A stretch of DNA of 64,000 nucleotides from CAYMUL01 sp964393605 (GCA_964393605.1 CAYMUL010000007.1:62001-126000), one strand, 5' to 3'. Shown: positions 9,038 through 19,146, counted from the first letter of the stretch. The notes: a model not told the origin generated them from the letters alone. Translations and numbers: made by a program.

Positions 9038-9913
9038 ATGAAAAATGAAATTATACTATACCGACCAGATGAACTTGCTGAACATATTGAGGTAAGAATT
9101 GACGATCATAAAGAGACTATTTGGCTTACTCAACAACAAATAGCAAAATTGTTTGGCACTCAACGTCCAGCTATAACCAAGCATCTAAGAAATATTTTTA
9201 ACTCAGGCGAGCTCGATGAAAAAGTGGTTAGTTCCATTTTGGAACTAACCACTCACCACGGCGCAATTAAAAGCAAAACACAAACTAAAAAAGTAAAATA
9301 TTACAATATAGACGCTGTTATATCGGTTGGCTATAGAGTAAATTCGATTCGTGCAACTCAATTTCGAATTTGGGCAACAAAGATTTTGAAAGATTATCTA
9401 CTGAAAGGTTATGCTCTCAATCAGCGAATGAACCGAATTGAGAACACAGTTGAAAATTTATCAGATAAAGTGAATGAAATAGACCTTCAAATAAACACGC
9501 ATCTCATTCCCACGCAAGGCGTGTTTTTTAACGGACAAGTGTTTGATGCTTACGAACTCGCTTCGCAAATTATCCGTTCTGCAAAAGAAAACATTGTCTT
9601 AATTGACAACTACATTGACGAAAGAACACTCACGCATTTATCCAAAAAGAAAAAAAGCGTAAAAGTACTTTTGCTTACGAAAGCTATCAATAAACAACGA
9701 TCATTGGATGTGCAAAAAGCGAACGAACAGTATGGAAATTTTGAAGTAAAATCATTTACACAGAGCCACGACCGCTTTTTGATTGTCGACAACAATGAAG
9801 TTTATCATTTGGGTGCATCTCTAAAAGATTTGGGTAAAAAATGGTTCGCATTTTCAAAATTGGAAGCGAAATCGGTTGAGGGTATTATGAGCGAAATGCA
9901 AAAGTTACTTTGA
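9038..9913 (+). CDS. RhuM-family protein with PLD-like C-terminus
   Basis: A 291-residue protein. Residues 1-130 match the RhuM family, found on pathogenicity islands and in many environmental bacteria: an N-terminal helix-turn-helix-like stretch (IWLTQQQIAKLFGTQRPAITKH), then YNIDAVISVGYRVNS and FRIWATKILKDYLLKGY. A coiled-coil-like linker follows (about 130-155). The C-terminal third contains SHDRFLIVD and YHLGASLKDLG, resembling a single phospholipase-D HKD half-site, except that the Lys of HxK is Arg (His244, Arg246). Its role is unknown; DNA binding plus a nuclease-like domain would suit a mobile-element or defence function, which is inference. It stands alone next to a gap and decayed sequence. 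Confidence 0.75.
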   Translation: MKNEIILYRPDELAEHIEVRIDDHKETIWLTQQQIAKLFGTQRPAITKHLRNIFNSGELDEKVVSSILELTTHHGAIKSKTQTKKVKYYNIDAVISVGYRVNSIRATQFRIWATKILKDYLLKGYALNQRMNRIENTVENLSDKVNEIDLQINTHLIPTQGVFFNGQVFDAYELASQIIRSAKENIVLIDNYIDERTLTHLSKKKKSVKVLLLTKAINKQRSLDVQKANEQYGNFEVKSFTQSHDRFLIVDNNEVYHLGASLKDLGKKWFAFSKLEAKSVEGIMSEMQKLL

Positions 9914-10263
9914 CATTCAACCCTTTCAAGTATTCTCACTTGATGGTGCATACTAATCTGCCACGAAAAGCTTTTTGATAGTCAAAATGTTCATTATCAT
10001 TTGAATAATAGTTTAACGAGAGGAGAATTTTTATCCGAGAATCCATTCTCTGCGCATCATCTCCCCAAAATAATATTTGACATTTCTCAAGAACTTTCAT
10101 CAAAAAAAAAATATTTTTAAAAACTCTTTCAGAATTTCTTCTTGTTTAATTCCTCTGCTAATTCTAATTTTGCTTTCAAATAATTAATACTTCAATTACT
10201 AACTAACTAAAAAATTTGAACAAGTTTTTTATCGGCATCGATAACCAAAAGCACTAAACCAAA
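9914..10263. other. AT-rich spacer with a decayed RhuM-like fragment
   Basis: No intact gene. At 9962-10035 the sequence resembles the 3' part of the RhuM gene (GCTTTTTGAT.GTC, then TTATCATTTG) and translates as HEKLFDSQNVHYHLNNSL, similar to its HDRFLIVDNNEVYHLGASL. The rest is AT-rich leader of the next operon; I see no clear promoter. Confidence 0.45.
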
Positions 10264-11949
10264 ATGATCTTATCCCGAATAAAAATATTTATACTTTCTT
10301 TCTTTCTTCTCATTTCCGCTCATTCATTTGCACAATCTTTTACCGATACTACTTTTAATCTCCCCGGACTGGTAGATACTTCTCTCAGTTTTTCGGTAGA
10401 TTATAAATCGGTTCCCGGAATGCTTCAACTTGAAACCGGGGAGAATGAAAATCTTGCAAAGAATAAATTCGCTTACATCGTTTATGAAGGCGCTCTCCCC
10501 GCAGATACCGGCAGAAGAAATGCGATGCGACTAATCGACGGAATTTTAAGTTCTCCATCATTCATTGAATTTCCTCCGCTTAATTTAAATGGTGAGCCCG
10601 GCTCGTATGTTGTAATTGATTTGCAAGCCTTGCGTACAATCAAACGAGTTAAGATGTACACTCTCGGCGGCAATGCGAATATCCGCGCACGCGCTTTTAC
10701 TATTTACGCCGGTGTTGATACCGTTGGAATGGACAAAGTTTTTCAGAATAACGATAATCAAGTTGCGAATCCCGTCTCCAATTTTACACCGATAGTTGCA
10801 CGGTTCGTAAAAATTACTTTTGATGTGATTGCACAAAACAATAGCACGGTTGTTTCTGAAATTGAAGTGTTCGGCGAAGGATTTCTTCCCGAAGGTGCTT
10901 TCGTTTCGTCCGTTAGAAATATTAATAAAGATGTGAACTTTGCAACTTTTGAATTTAACGCAATTAAGCCGTCGGGAACTGAAGCATACTTCAGTTTTCG
11001 ATCGGGAAGCACAACAACTGTCGATTCTCTCTGGAGTCCATGGTCAACCGAAACCACGACCAACAATGCTTTAATACAAGTGTTTGAGCCGCGAAAATTT
11101 TTTCAATATCGTATAAGATTAACAACATCAAATCTCTCCTCGCCACAAGTTGATGCCATAAAGATAAATTATGATACGCTTCTTCTTGCGAGTTCTACAG
11201 ATGCAAAAATTTCACCGCAGGAATCACAAATCTTAAAAGAAACAGAATTCACACTTACTTACGATTTTACTTTTCAACCCGGCGATAGAGGAATCGATTC
11301 GTTATTCATCTTAACTTCTACACCGGCGACCTTAAGGAATGTGTTAATCAATTCCGCGCCTGCTTCGGTTGCAACTTCCGTTAATGCAAATATGATCACG
11401 ATCATTTTTAATACCACTATAAACTCGAATGCAAAGGTTGAAGTAAAATTTATTGCAACACCATTCAAGGGTATCAATCCTTTTGTCTCTTACGTTAGCA
11501 GCAATCAGCTTGCCTACAATCCGCAAAGAGTTGATTCAAAAATCACAAGCAACGTAGAAGGGTGGAGTATCATCACTACAGGCGTTCCCGATAAATTAAT
11601 CATCCGAGCAAAAGCTGTTCCGAATCCTTTTACTCCAAACGGAGATGGAATAAACGATGTAACAAAGTTTGAATTCTTTTTAGGAAACATTGCCGAACCG
11701 ATTGACCTTCTTGGCCCGCAACAGAGACAAATACAAATCAACATTTTTGATTTAACGGGAAGATTAGTTCGTGAATTATACTCGGCAAACTCGCGCGCAT
11801 TCGCGTACATTTCCGATAATGCAATTGCGTGGGACGGCAGAGATGATAACGGGAAAATTGTTCGCCCCGGACTTTATGTTTTTCAAATTAAAGTGGATTC
11901 CGATAACGGCGGTGAGTTTGTTTCTAAAACTGTTGTAGTCTCTTATTGA
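10264..11949 (+). CDS. Secreted protein with discoidin-like and FlgD-like/CHU_C-type domains
   Basis: A 561-residue exported protein. The signal peptide ends near HSFAQ. Residues about 55-205 look like an F5/8 type C (discoidin) fold, a common carbohydrate or surface-binding module: NGEPGSYVVIDLQALRTIKRV, in two blocks, then ARFVKITFDV and SEIEVFGEG. A middle region of beta domains follows. The end carries AVPNPFTPNGDGINDV and then IFDLTGRLVRELYS...WDGRDDNGKIVRPGLYVFQI, a FlgD-like Ig / T9SS-type end. It opens the long co-directional run to 27033; the PorV-like gene is 13 bases downstream. Probably a surface protein; ligand unknown. Confidence 0.7.
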   Translation: MILSRIKIFILSFFLLISAHSFAQSFTDTTFNLPGLVDTSLSFSVDYKSVPGMLQLETGENENLAKNKFAYIVYEGALPADTGRRNAMRLIDGILSSPSFIEFPPLNLNGEPGSYVVIDLQALRTIKRVKMYTLGGNANIRARAFTIYAGVDTVGMDKVFQNNDNQVANPVSNFTPIVARFVKITFDVIAQNNSTVVSEIEVFGEGFLPEGAFVSSVRNINKDVNFATFEFNAIKPSGTEAYFSFRSGSTTTVDSLWSPWSTETTTNNALIQVFEPRKFFQYRIRLTTSNLSSPQVDAIKINYDTLLLASSTDAKISPQESQILKETEFTLTYDFTFQPGDRGIDSLFILTSTPATLRNVLINSAPASVATSVNANMITIIFNTTINSNAKVEVKFIATPFKGINPFVSYVSSNQLAYNPQRVDSKITSNVEGWSIITTGVPDKLIIRAKAVPNPFTPNGDGINDVTKFEFFLGNIAEPIDLLGPQQRQIQINIFDLTGRLVRELYSANSRAFAYISDNAIAWDGRDDNGKIVRPGLYVFQIKVDSDNGGEFVSKTVVVSY

Positions 11950-11962
11950 TTTTGAGGATGAA

Positions 11963-12886
11963 GTGAAGAAAATAATTTTTATAACTATAATTTCAATTTT
12001 ACTTTTTACCGATGCAAACTTTGCAGGCGGTTTTGACGATTTGGGAAACAGTGCACGAGCGGTTTCATTGGGAGGAGCGATGGTTTCTCTTTCCGGTCAA
12101 CCCTACAATTTATTTTACAATCCCGCGGGCATTGCAAGTTTGGATAGATTAATTGTCTCTTCCACTTATTCGAGAATTTTACCCGGCGTTGAAGATGACA
12201 ATTTAAATTTCATTTCTTTTTCGAGTACAATTCCGATTAGCGTTATCGGCAATGTTGGTATTGGTGCTACATTTTTTAATTCTGAGTTGTGGACCGAATA
12301 CACATTTCACGGAGTTTATGCGCGGGAATTATTTAATGATTTTTCCGCAGGCGCATCGATAAAAGTTCTCGGATGGTCTGCCGAAGCCGCACCGGGAGAA
12401 GCGGCGCTTTCATATTTCGGTTTTACGTTTGATGTTGGCGCACACTATTCTTTAAATAATATTTTTGAAGGGGAGGATTTGAATCTCGGTTTGAGCGTCC
12501 GAAATATTACGCAGCCGAGTATATCGAGCAGCGGAAGTGATGACGCAAAACTCCCGATGCAAATCGCCGCCGGGTTTTCTTTCATTTCCAGAAACTACAA
12601 TTATCTAATCGCTTGCGATCTTGTAAAGCAAGATGATGAACTCGCAATTAAAACAGGCGCTGAATTTCTTGGATTGAATGAAGAATTTTTCGGCTACGGA
12701 ACTTCCTTCACTTTGCGCACAGGATATAATTCTGTACTACAATCGGATTTCACAGAACAGCGCGGCTTGAGCGCAGGATTTGGGTTATCCGTTGAACAAT
12801 TAACTATTGATTACGCTTATCTTTTTCCACTCGTTCTCTCCAATGCCGGAGGGGATCATAAAATTTCATTGACTTATGCATTCTAA
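11963..12886 (+). CDS. PorV/PorQ-family outer-membrane protein
   Basis: A 307-residue protein with a signal peptide. The FadL-like, UPF0164/PorV-type core starts with ARAVSLGGAMVSLSGQPYNL and FYNPAGIASL, continues as a 14-strand-type barrel, and ends in Phe (SLTYAF). PorV-family proteins are outer-membrane components that hand T9SS cargo to the attachment complex. The start is GTG at 11963, eight bases after GAGGATG. It lies between a secreted protein with a FlgD/T9SS-like end and a large exported protein, which fits a secretion or anchoring partner role. Other PorV-like roles such as lipid transport cannot be excluded. Confidence 0.78.
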   Translation: MKKIIFITIISILLFTDANFAGGFDDLGNSARAVSLGGAMVSLSGQPYNLFYNPAGIASLDRLIVSSTYSRILPGVEDDNLNFISFSSTIPISVIGNVGIGATFFNSELWTEYTFHGVYARELFNDFSAGASIKVLGWSAEAAPGEAALSYFGFTFDVGAHYSLNNIFEGEDLNLGLSVRNITQPSISSSGSDDAKLPMQIAAGFSFISRNYNYLIACDLVKQDDELAIKTGAEFLGLNEEFFGYGTSFTLRTGYNSVLQSDFTEQRGLSAGFGLSVEQLTIDYAYLFPLVLSNAGGDHKISLTYAF

Positions 12887-12911
12887 TCGATTCTCTTACC
12901 GGAGGTTATTT

Positions 12912-15900
12912 GTGAGAAAATCGTTTCTACTTTTTTTCTTTCTTCTCATTATTGCCGAAACAATTTTTCCTCAATTCATTTCGAACAAAGGAAAGAGCGG
13001 CACTAACTACATTAATTACGCGGGAAGAAATTATGAAAATTACAGTTCGACTTTCATTCGTAAAAAATTCTTTGATAACTTCGGAAATTTTTTGGTTGAA
13101 GGAACAACGGTTTATGAACTGAGCGAAGTTCAAAAAGCTGTTCCAACATCTGAACTAACCGGAGGAACAAGTGACATTATAAAATCACGTTACTACCAAA
13201 ACTACTTTAATAATCTTGTCATCGGCATGGATTCCTACAGCGGATTTCAAACACGATTGATGGTCGGCGATGCAATCAGAACAAAGTTCACCGACCTCAC
13301 TTTGAACCGTTCAAGATTTAACGGCATTCGTTGGGATGCAGGAACTTCTAAATATCGCGCAAGTGTTATTGCATCAAGAGTTTCCGATCCTATCCGCTTT
13401 CGTTTTGATGCCGGTATTTATTCGGAAGGGGTGAGAAGAATTCGCGATTGGACTCAATATCTTTTTGGCGGACATTTTGAAACTGACATCGGAGATGTAC
13501 TTACACTTGGTTTAACTTATGTGAATCAACATCAGCGCAGAAGCAGTATTGATAGTAAAGAATCTTCACTCGAAGGTGTTGTTACAAGCGCAATTCCGAG
13601 AATGGTTTTTGTAAGAATTAGCGACGATTCTCCCGATGATAATAGCGGTCCGATACTTTACGCTCCTCCAAAAGTTTTTGTCAACGGACAAGCATATCCC
13701 GTTGTGAATATTCATTCTACAAAACCGACATCGGATAACACTGTTTTAGATTTAGCGAACAAAACCAAACCGATTCAATATTATGTTATGAGAGATATTG
13801 AACGTAACAGAGGTTTCTCAATTGATCAAAGATTATTCGGCGGCGCCGATACTACAAGTTTTACTTTCTATACTTTTTACGGCAACAAAAACAGATATTC
13901 CGTTCCACCTCCGAATTATCCCGTTTTAATTCCCGGAAAAGAGGATGAGAATATTACATTCGGTTTCATTATGCCCGAAGGCGTTGAAGCTTTTTCTGTT
14001 CAGTTAATTCTTGCAAATGATTTTAAAGTTGAAACCGCGCAAGATTACATCAACATATTAGATGAGTACACGGGCGACGCGCGATTTGCAAGTCATGCGC
14101 AGGATTCATTAATCGGAACTCCGACGCCATTTTTTGTTCGCGAACGCGCAACCGGTAACGTCCGCGATGCAAGTAATAAACAGGTTGTTACAATCAATTA
14201 CGGATTGACTTCGGGAATGTCTGTTTATGGTTTGAACTTCGATTTCAAATGGAAAGGATTTGAAATTCAGGGTGAGTTCAATGAAAGCGTTGAGTTCATG
14301 CGTTATCCGTTAATAAGCGGCGGTCGTCATGAAAGCAAAGGTAAAGCATGGTTTTTGCGCGGAAAGAAAAAATTGGGAAGATTAACTCTCGGCGGAGAAA
14401 GATATCGCATCGAACCAAAGTATGTAACTTGGCTTAATACATATGTTCTTGAAAATAGTTACTTCATTCAAAACAGCGATCTCGCCATTCCTGCAACACC
14501 GATTCCTTCGGCAACAACCGCGCCCGATTTTCTTGGCTACGATGCGAGCTACACTGTGCAACGTAGAATCATTTTCCCCGGCGGTGTTTTTTATCCTCTC
14601 GTCGATGATAACGACGACGACGATCGGTGGGAAGACGGTTTCTATTTTTATAATGTTTTGCCAACCGACGTGAACAGAAGAAACTCTGATGTATTAAATA
14701 AAAATTATGACTTCTTCAAACTTGGTTACAGACAAAGCGTAAATGAATTGAGAAGTTTAAGTTCAATTATTCGTCAACCCGATGCAGGAATTTTCCCGGG
14801 AAAAGATAAAGACAACGACGGCATTCCCGATGATGACAGAAATGCCGATGGTATTCCCGATTTCGCTCAGGATTTTCTTACTTTCTACGCCGATCCTCCT
14901 TCGCTCGAATTTGGCGATGATTGGAACAACAACAGCGTCATCGATGAACAGGAAAATGATATTTTACCCGACTACCCCTACGAGCCCGATATTGACGGCT
15001 ATCATGTTTTTGCGAACTTGCAACTGCTTGACGGTTGGTATTTCGGTCTTGGAAAAATTAATGAAGAGGGAATTGCACGAGGCGGAGTTAATGATGTGAA
15101 TTATTTAAAAAGTTCATACTTAACTGCTACTCCGAAGTTTGGTTCTCTGCGGTTGTATTATGTATTAAAGCAGGTTCAAGATGATATCATGAACAACACA
15201 TATCAGTTCAGAGGCGTAATTACTGCGGCTGATCCGATTCCCGATTATGTTATCGATCCGTTGAATTATAGGAACTCTCTCGTCAATTCATTTTACATCG
15301 GAACAAAGTACACTCAAATTAAAAATGTGAACATCGAAAATAATTTGAGAATTGAGTACAATAACCAATTTAAAATCGGAAGCCATGATAATTCTTTTCT
15401 TGCCGAAGCAAAACTTATCGGCGATCAGGTGCCGGGACAATTATTGTTCTGGGGATTAGTCAATAAAATAGATTATACCTTTTATCTCTTCGATGGAATT
15501 CTAAAATTAAGTCCACAGTTAAAAATTCGCACAGAAAAAATTATCAAGTTCACCGAAGATCAACAGCGAAACAGAACGATTAAAATCGATAAGCATCAGC
15601 AAGAAATTATTCCGATTTTCAGAGCCGATTATAGACTGACCGACAACACAAATTTAAGATTCGGGTTGCAAGGATTCGGGCTTGCCGGGCTGGATTATTT
15701 CAAGTATAAGATCAGAAATTTTAAGGATAATATTGATAGCCAGGACCGCGCCACCGTTGCATTCTCTTTAAGTAACGCTACGCAATACTCCGGCTACAAT
15801 GTGGTTGTAGATTTCGGTTATAAGTTCACAACCATCGACTTTAAAAGGATTGAAGATTCAACCAAAGGAAGCGAAGAGTCAACTATATTTTTTACTGTCT

Positions 15901-15914
15901 TTGCCGGATTCTAA
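12912..15914 (+). CDS. Large exported protein, probable outer-membrane barrel, unknown function
   Basis: About 1000 residues. I place the start at GTG 12912, preceded at six bases by GGAGG (12901-12905), rather than 12876, because a clean signal peptide then begins (VRKSFLLFFFLL...FPQ). Many alternating aromatic strands follow, such as SRFNGIRWDAGTSKYRASV and FWGLVNKIDYTFYLF, and it ends in Phe (FFTVFAGF), as outer-membrane barrels do. Around residues 640-690 is an Asp-rich run, DKDNDGIPDDDRNADGIPD, like thrombospondin type 3 calcium-binding repeats. I do not recognise a named family. It sits between the PorV-like and TPR genes of the ExbBD-linked run. Confidence 0.6.
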   Translation: MRKSFLLFFFLLIIAETIFPQFISNKGKSGTNYINYAGRNYENYSSTFIRKKFFDNFGNFLVEGTTVYELSEVQKAVPTSELTGGTSDIIKSRYYQNYFNNLVIGMDSYSGFQTRLMVGDAIRTKFTDLTLNRSRFNGIRWDAGTSKYRASVIASRVSDPIRFRFDAGIYSEGVRRIRDWTQYLFGGHFETDIGDVLTLGLTYVNQHQRRSSIDSKESSLEGVVTSAIPRMVFVRISDDSPDDNSGPILYAPPKVFVNGQAYPVVNIHSTKPTSDNTVLDLANKTKPIQYYVMRDIERNRGFSIDQRLFGGADTTSFTFYTFYGNKNRYSVPPPNYPVLIPGKEDENITFGFIMPEGVEAFSVQLILANDFKVETAQDYINILDEYTGDARFASHAQDSLIGTPTPFFVRERATGNVRDASNKQVVTINYGLTSGMSVYGLNFDFKWKGFEIQGEFNESVEFMRYPLISGGRHESKGKAWFLRGKKKLGRLTLGGERYRIEPKYVTWLNTYVLENSYFIQNSDLAIPATPIPSATTAPDFLGYDASYTVQRRIIFPGGVFYPLVDDNDDDDRWEDGFYFYNVLPTDVNRRNSDVLNKNYDFFKLGYRQSVNELRSLSSIIRQPDAGIFPGKDKDNDGIPDDDRNADGIPDFAQDFLTFYADPPSLEFGDDWNNNSVIDEQENDILPDYPYEPDIDGYHVFANLQLLDGWYFGLGKINEEGIARGGVNDVNYLKSSYLTATPKFGSLRLYYVLKQVQDDIMNNTYQFRGVITAADPIPDYVIDPLNYRNSLVNSFYIGTKYTQIKNVNIENNLRIEYNNQFKIGSHDNSFLAEAKLIGDQVPGQLLFWGLVNKIDYTFYLFDGILKLSPQLKIRTEKIIKFTEDQQRNRTIKIDKHQQEIIPIFRADYRLTDNTNLRFGLQGFGLAGLDYFKYKIRNFKDNIDSQDRATVAFSLSNATQYSGYNVVVDFGYKFTTIDFKRIEDSTKGSEESTIFFTVFAGF

Positions 15915-15993
15915 AAAATATTTTTCGTTTCATTTTTCTTGAGTGCATGATTTTGTTTTTCACTTACAATTTTAGAGAGTTTAATTAATCCAA

Positions 15994-18900
15994 ATGTTTA
16001 TTTGGGAAATTGTCATAACGCTTTTTGCCGCAGTTGCGAGTTATTTTATTCCGACTCCACTTGAGTTGCAATCAACTTTTGCAGGTGCGCAAACTATTTT
16101 TGCTTCGGGCAATTTTCCGAAAGCTATCGAGCAGTATGATCTTATCATTTCTACAAGAAGCGATTTTTTGGATGAAGACAGCGTTAAAGTTACACTCTTC
16201 GATGGTGAGTTAACTGTTAGTGTCATCGCCGCGGCTACTTATCAAAAAGCAAATGCACTGAAAAATTTAAAGCAACCCGATTCGTCAATTGTCTATTTCA
16301 GAAAAGTTGAAACGCGAAAAGATGAGCCGATTCTTGCTGCACTTTCACAATTTCAAATTTATGATATCAACTATCGCTTAGGGAATTACGATTCGGCAAT
16401 CGTCAATGCGCGAAAACTTGTCGATAAATATCCTTCGCATCCAAAAGCGGAAGCGGCTTTATACGACATTGGTTGGGCGTATCGCGAACAAAACAAACTT
16501 GAACTTTCGAACAAAGCGTTGAGCGAACTCATCCAAAAATATCCTAACACAGAATATCAAGCCCGCGCAATTTATCAACTCGGGCAGAATAATTATGATT
16601 TGAAAAATTTTGACGATGCGATAAAATATTGGGCAGAGTTGAATGAAAAATTCAAACCGGAATCTTTTAAAAATCAAGATTGGGAAAAGATTCAACTTAA
16701 ATCTGTAAAAGAAAGACAAATTTTTGAAGCGACTGCCGGAAGAGAAACGAATGAGATGACGCTCGAGCTTGTCGCTAAAGCGCAGGTGAAGATTGGCGAT
16801 GCTTACAGACAAAAAGGGGATTACAAAAATGCGATGTTCAATTACAGAAAAATTGTTACAACCTATACACTCCTTCCCATCTTGATTGAAGTTGCATATA
16901 TAAAAATGGCGGACTACACTTTCGTCGAAAAAGGAATTGAGCAAACCGTCGATATTTATCAGGAAGCGATTGATGAAAATTTTGCAAACGCGGAATTGCA
17001 GGCAAAGATGCAATACAAAATTGCCGAGTTGTATCAAGTTAATGGCTTGTATGAAAAATCGGCGCGGGAGTTTTCATTCTATATTCGCGCTTATCCCGAT
17101 GTTGCCCAAGCGATAGAGTTTGATGTCGATAAAGCGCAGTACTCGGTTGTCGCTATGTATTACAATGCTCGCATGTTTCAAAAAGCTGTGGATGAGAGCG
17201 ACACACTTCTGAATAATTATCCATTCAGCGATGTTGTTCCTGCCGGATTATTTATACGTGGACTTTCGCTTTCCGATTTGGGAAGATATTCCGAAGCACG
17301 CGATGCATTCGCAAGAATTACGAACGACTTCAAACAATCGGCTGATTTTATCGGCGCTAAAATTCAGATCGGGTACACTTTTTATAAAGAAGCAAAATAT
17401 GAAGATGCACTGACTTCGTACAGGGAAGTCATTGATAAATATGCGGGAGAATTCGATAGTGCTCAAGTCTATTTCGATCTGTTAAATGTTTATTACGAAT
17501 TAAAACGTTACGATGAAGCAATCGCTTCATTCTCTTCAATAAAATTCGGTTCGCAATATTACGCTCCCGCATTTGGAAGAGTTGCAAAAATTTATGCTTT
17601 GCGAAGCGAGTACGACAACGGAATTTCCTTCCTTAACGAAATTGAAAAAGCCGATTCAATGGTTGACTCCGTTTATTATTCTGCGGACATAAACTTCGCG
17701 CTCGCGGATATTTATATTTCCAAAAATGAATACAAAACAGCAATCACTCATCTTTCAAAAGTTATTACAGATTCACTAATCCCGGCGAACCGCGCATTGT
17801 TGAAACTGCAAGCGCAATACGCTCGCGGCGTGTTGTATTATCAAGTTGAAGATTTTTCCAAATCGATTTCCGATCTCGAAAATATTTTAACCGACCAAAA
17901 TTTTATGAATGAGTTTTCGAACTTTGTTTATAATGCAAATGAAAAACTCGCTCTCGCATATTCAAAAGCCGGCAACAAGGCAAAAGCATTAAGTCTCGCA
18001 GAAACATTGATGCAAAATGCTTCAACTGATGAAGCGAAAGGTTTGGTAAATTCACTCATTGCAGGAATTTATTTTGAGGCAGGCGATTACAAAAATGCAA
18101 TCACAAAAGCAAGCGATGTATTAAAAGCCGAAACGCTCGATGATGAAATTAAAATCAAAGCATATTTGACTATTTCCTCTGCATATCAAAAGCAGGAGAA
18201 CATCGCCAAAGCCGCTTCAATATTGCTCGAAGCGAGTGAAAAATTCCCGAACTCGCCTGACATTCCCAACGTGCTTTATTCGCTCGGTGCTCTCTATTAC
18301 GATTCTCAAGAATATTTGCAAGCGGCGGAAATCTTTTCCAAATTTTTAGAAAAATATCCTTCGCATCAACTTGTAAAAGAAGCCCGATACTTCAGAGGTT
18401 ACGCATATTATGAAGCAGGCGAATGGAAATCTGCTTTCAATTCTTTAAAACAATATCTTGCAAATTATCCCGAAGATCCTTCGTCAGTCGAAATGCAATT
18501 TTACGCCGCTGAGGCAATGTTCAATGGGAAAGAATTTAACACTGCAATTGCCGAATACAGAAAAGTTTATTCAAGATTCGGAACGCACACACTCGCCGCT
18601 ACTGCAATGTACAACGAAGGATGGTGTTATTATGAATTGCAGCAACCGGAAAAGATGATTGAAATTTTCAAACGGCTTGCATCTCGCTTTCCAAATACAA
18701 CTTACGCCGCAGATGCTCTTTTCACGGTTGGCGATTATTACTACAACACGAAAGATTATGTTAAAGCATCGGAATCTTATACCGAGTTGATAACTAAATT
18801 TCCCGAATATGAAAAGCGAAACGAAGCCGAAGCTTTAGTTTATGATTTGGCGCAGATAAATTCTTATCTTGAATATGAAAAAGCAATGAAGCATTTTGAC

Positions 18901-19146
18901 GGAAAGAATTGGGCGAAGGCGATTGAAGAATTGACAAAATTATATGAAAAATTTCCCGACGCGAGTATCGCGGTCGGCTGCCAGGTTAACATCGCATCTT
19001 CTTATGAAATGATAGATGAGTTTAAACTTGCGGCAGAATGGTATAAAAAAGTGATCGATAAATACAGTTCCAGCGAAGATGACAACGAACGCGCCGCAGT
19101 TAATTTTGCGCGCGAGCATCTCGAATGGATTGAAAGCAATTATTAA
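15994..19146 (+). CDS. Giant TPR-repeat protein, probably periplasmic
   Basis: A 1050-residue protein that is tetratricopeptide repeats almost end to end, with units such as ALYDIGWAYREQNKLELSNKAL, split around AYR, and KFPEYEKRNEAEALVYDLAQ. About 20 repeats can be counted roughly. The N-terminus (MFIWEIVITLFAAVASYFIPTP) is a hydrophobic segment serving as a signal or anchor. TPR arrays are protein-interaction scaffolds. ExbB begins 17 bases downstream. In Tol-Pal and in gliding motors, TPR proteins of the CpoB or AglT kind partner TolQ/TolR-type engines, so a scaffold for the adjacent ExbB/ExbD/DUF4159 complex is the natural inference. No enzymatic motif is visible. Confidence 0.8.
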   Translation: MFIWEIVITLFAAVASYFIPTPLELQSTFAGAQTIFASGNFPKAIEQYDLIISTRSDFLDEDSVKVTLFDGELTVSVIAAATYQKANALKNLKQPDSSIVYFRKVETRKDEPILAALSQFQIYDINYRLGNYDSAIVNARKLVDKYPSHPKAEAALYDIGWAYREQNKLELSNKALSELIQKYPNTEYQARAIYQLGQNNYDLKNFDDAIKYWAELNEKFKPESFKNQDWEKIQLKSVKERQIFEATAGRETNEMTLELVAKAQVKIGDAYRQKGDYKNAMFNYRKIVTTYTLLPILIEVAYIKMADYTFVEKGIEQTVDIYQEAIDENFANAELQAKMQYKIAELYQVNGLYEKSAREFSFYIRAYPDVAQAIEFDVDKAQYSVVAMYYNARMFQKAVDESDTLLNNYPFSDVVPAGLFIRGLSLSDLGRYSEARDAFARITNDFKQSADFIGAKIQIGYTFYKEAKYEDALTSYREVIDKYAGEFDSAQVYFDLLNVYYELKRYDEAIASFSSIKFGSQYYAPAFGRVAKIYALRSEYDNGISFLNEIEKADSMVDSVYYSADINFALADIYISKNEYKTAITHLSKVITDSLIPANRALLKLQAQYARGVLYYQVEDFSKSISDLENILTDQNFMNEFSNFVYNANEKLALAYSKAGNKAKALSLAETLMQNASTDEAKGLVNSLIAGIYFEAGDYKNAITKASDVLKAETLDDEIKIKAYLTISSAYQKQENIAKAASILLEASEKFPNSPDIPNVLYSLGALYYDSQEYLQAAEIFSKFLEKYPSHQLVKEARYFRGYAYYEAGEWKSAFNSLKQYLANYPEDPSSVEMQFYAAEAMFNGKEFNTAIAEYRKVYSRFGTHTLAATAMYNEGWCYYELQQPEKMIEIFKRLASRFPNTTYAADALFTVGDYYYNTKDYVKASESYTELITKFPEYEKRNEAEALVYDLAQINSYLEYEKAMKHFDGKNWAKAIEELTKLYEKFPDASIAVGCQVNIASSYEMIDEFKLAAEWYKKVIDKYSSSEDDNERAAVNFAREHLEWIESNY

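Noticed and set aside
12876..12911. ATG at 12876 as start of the large exported protein
   Set aside because: It overlaps the PorV-like gene, would place 12 residues before the signal peptide and has no ribosome site, whereas GTG 12912 follows GGAGG.
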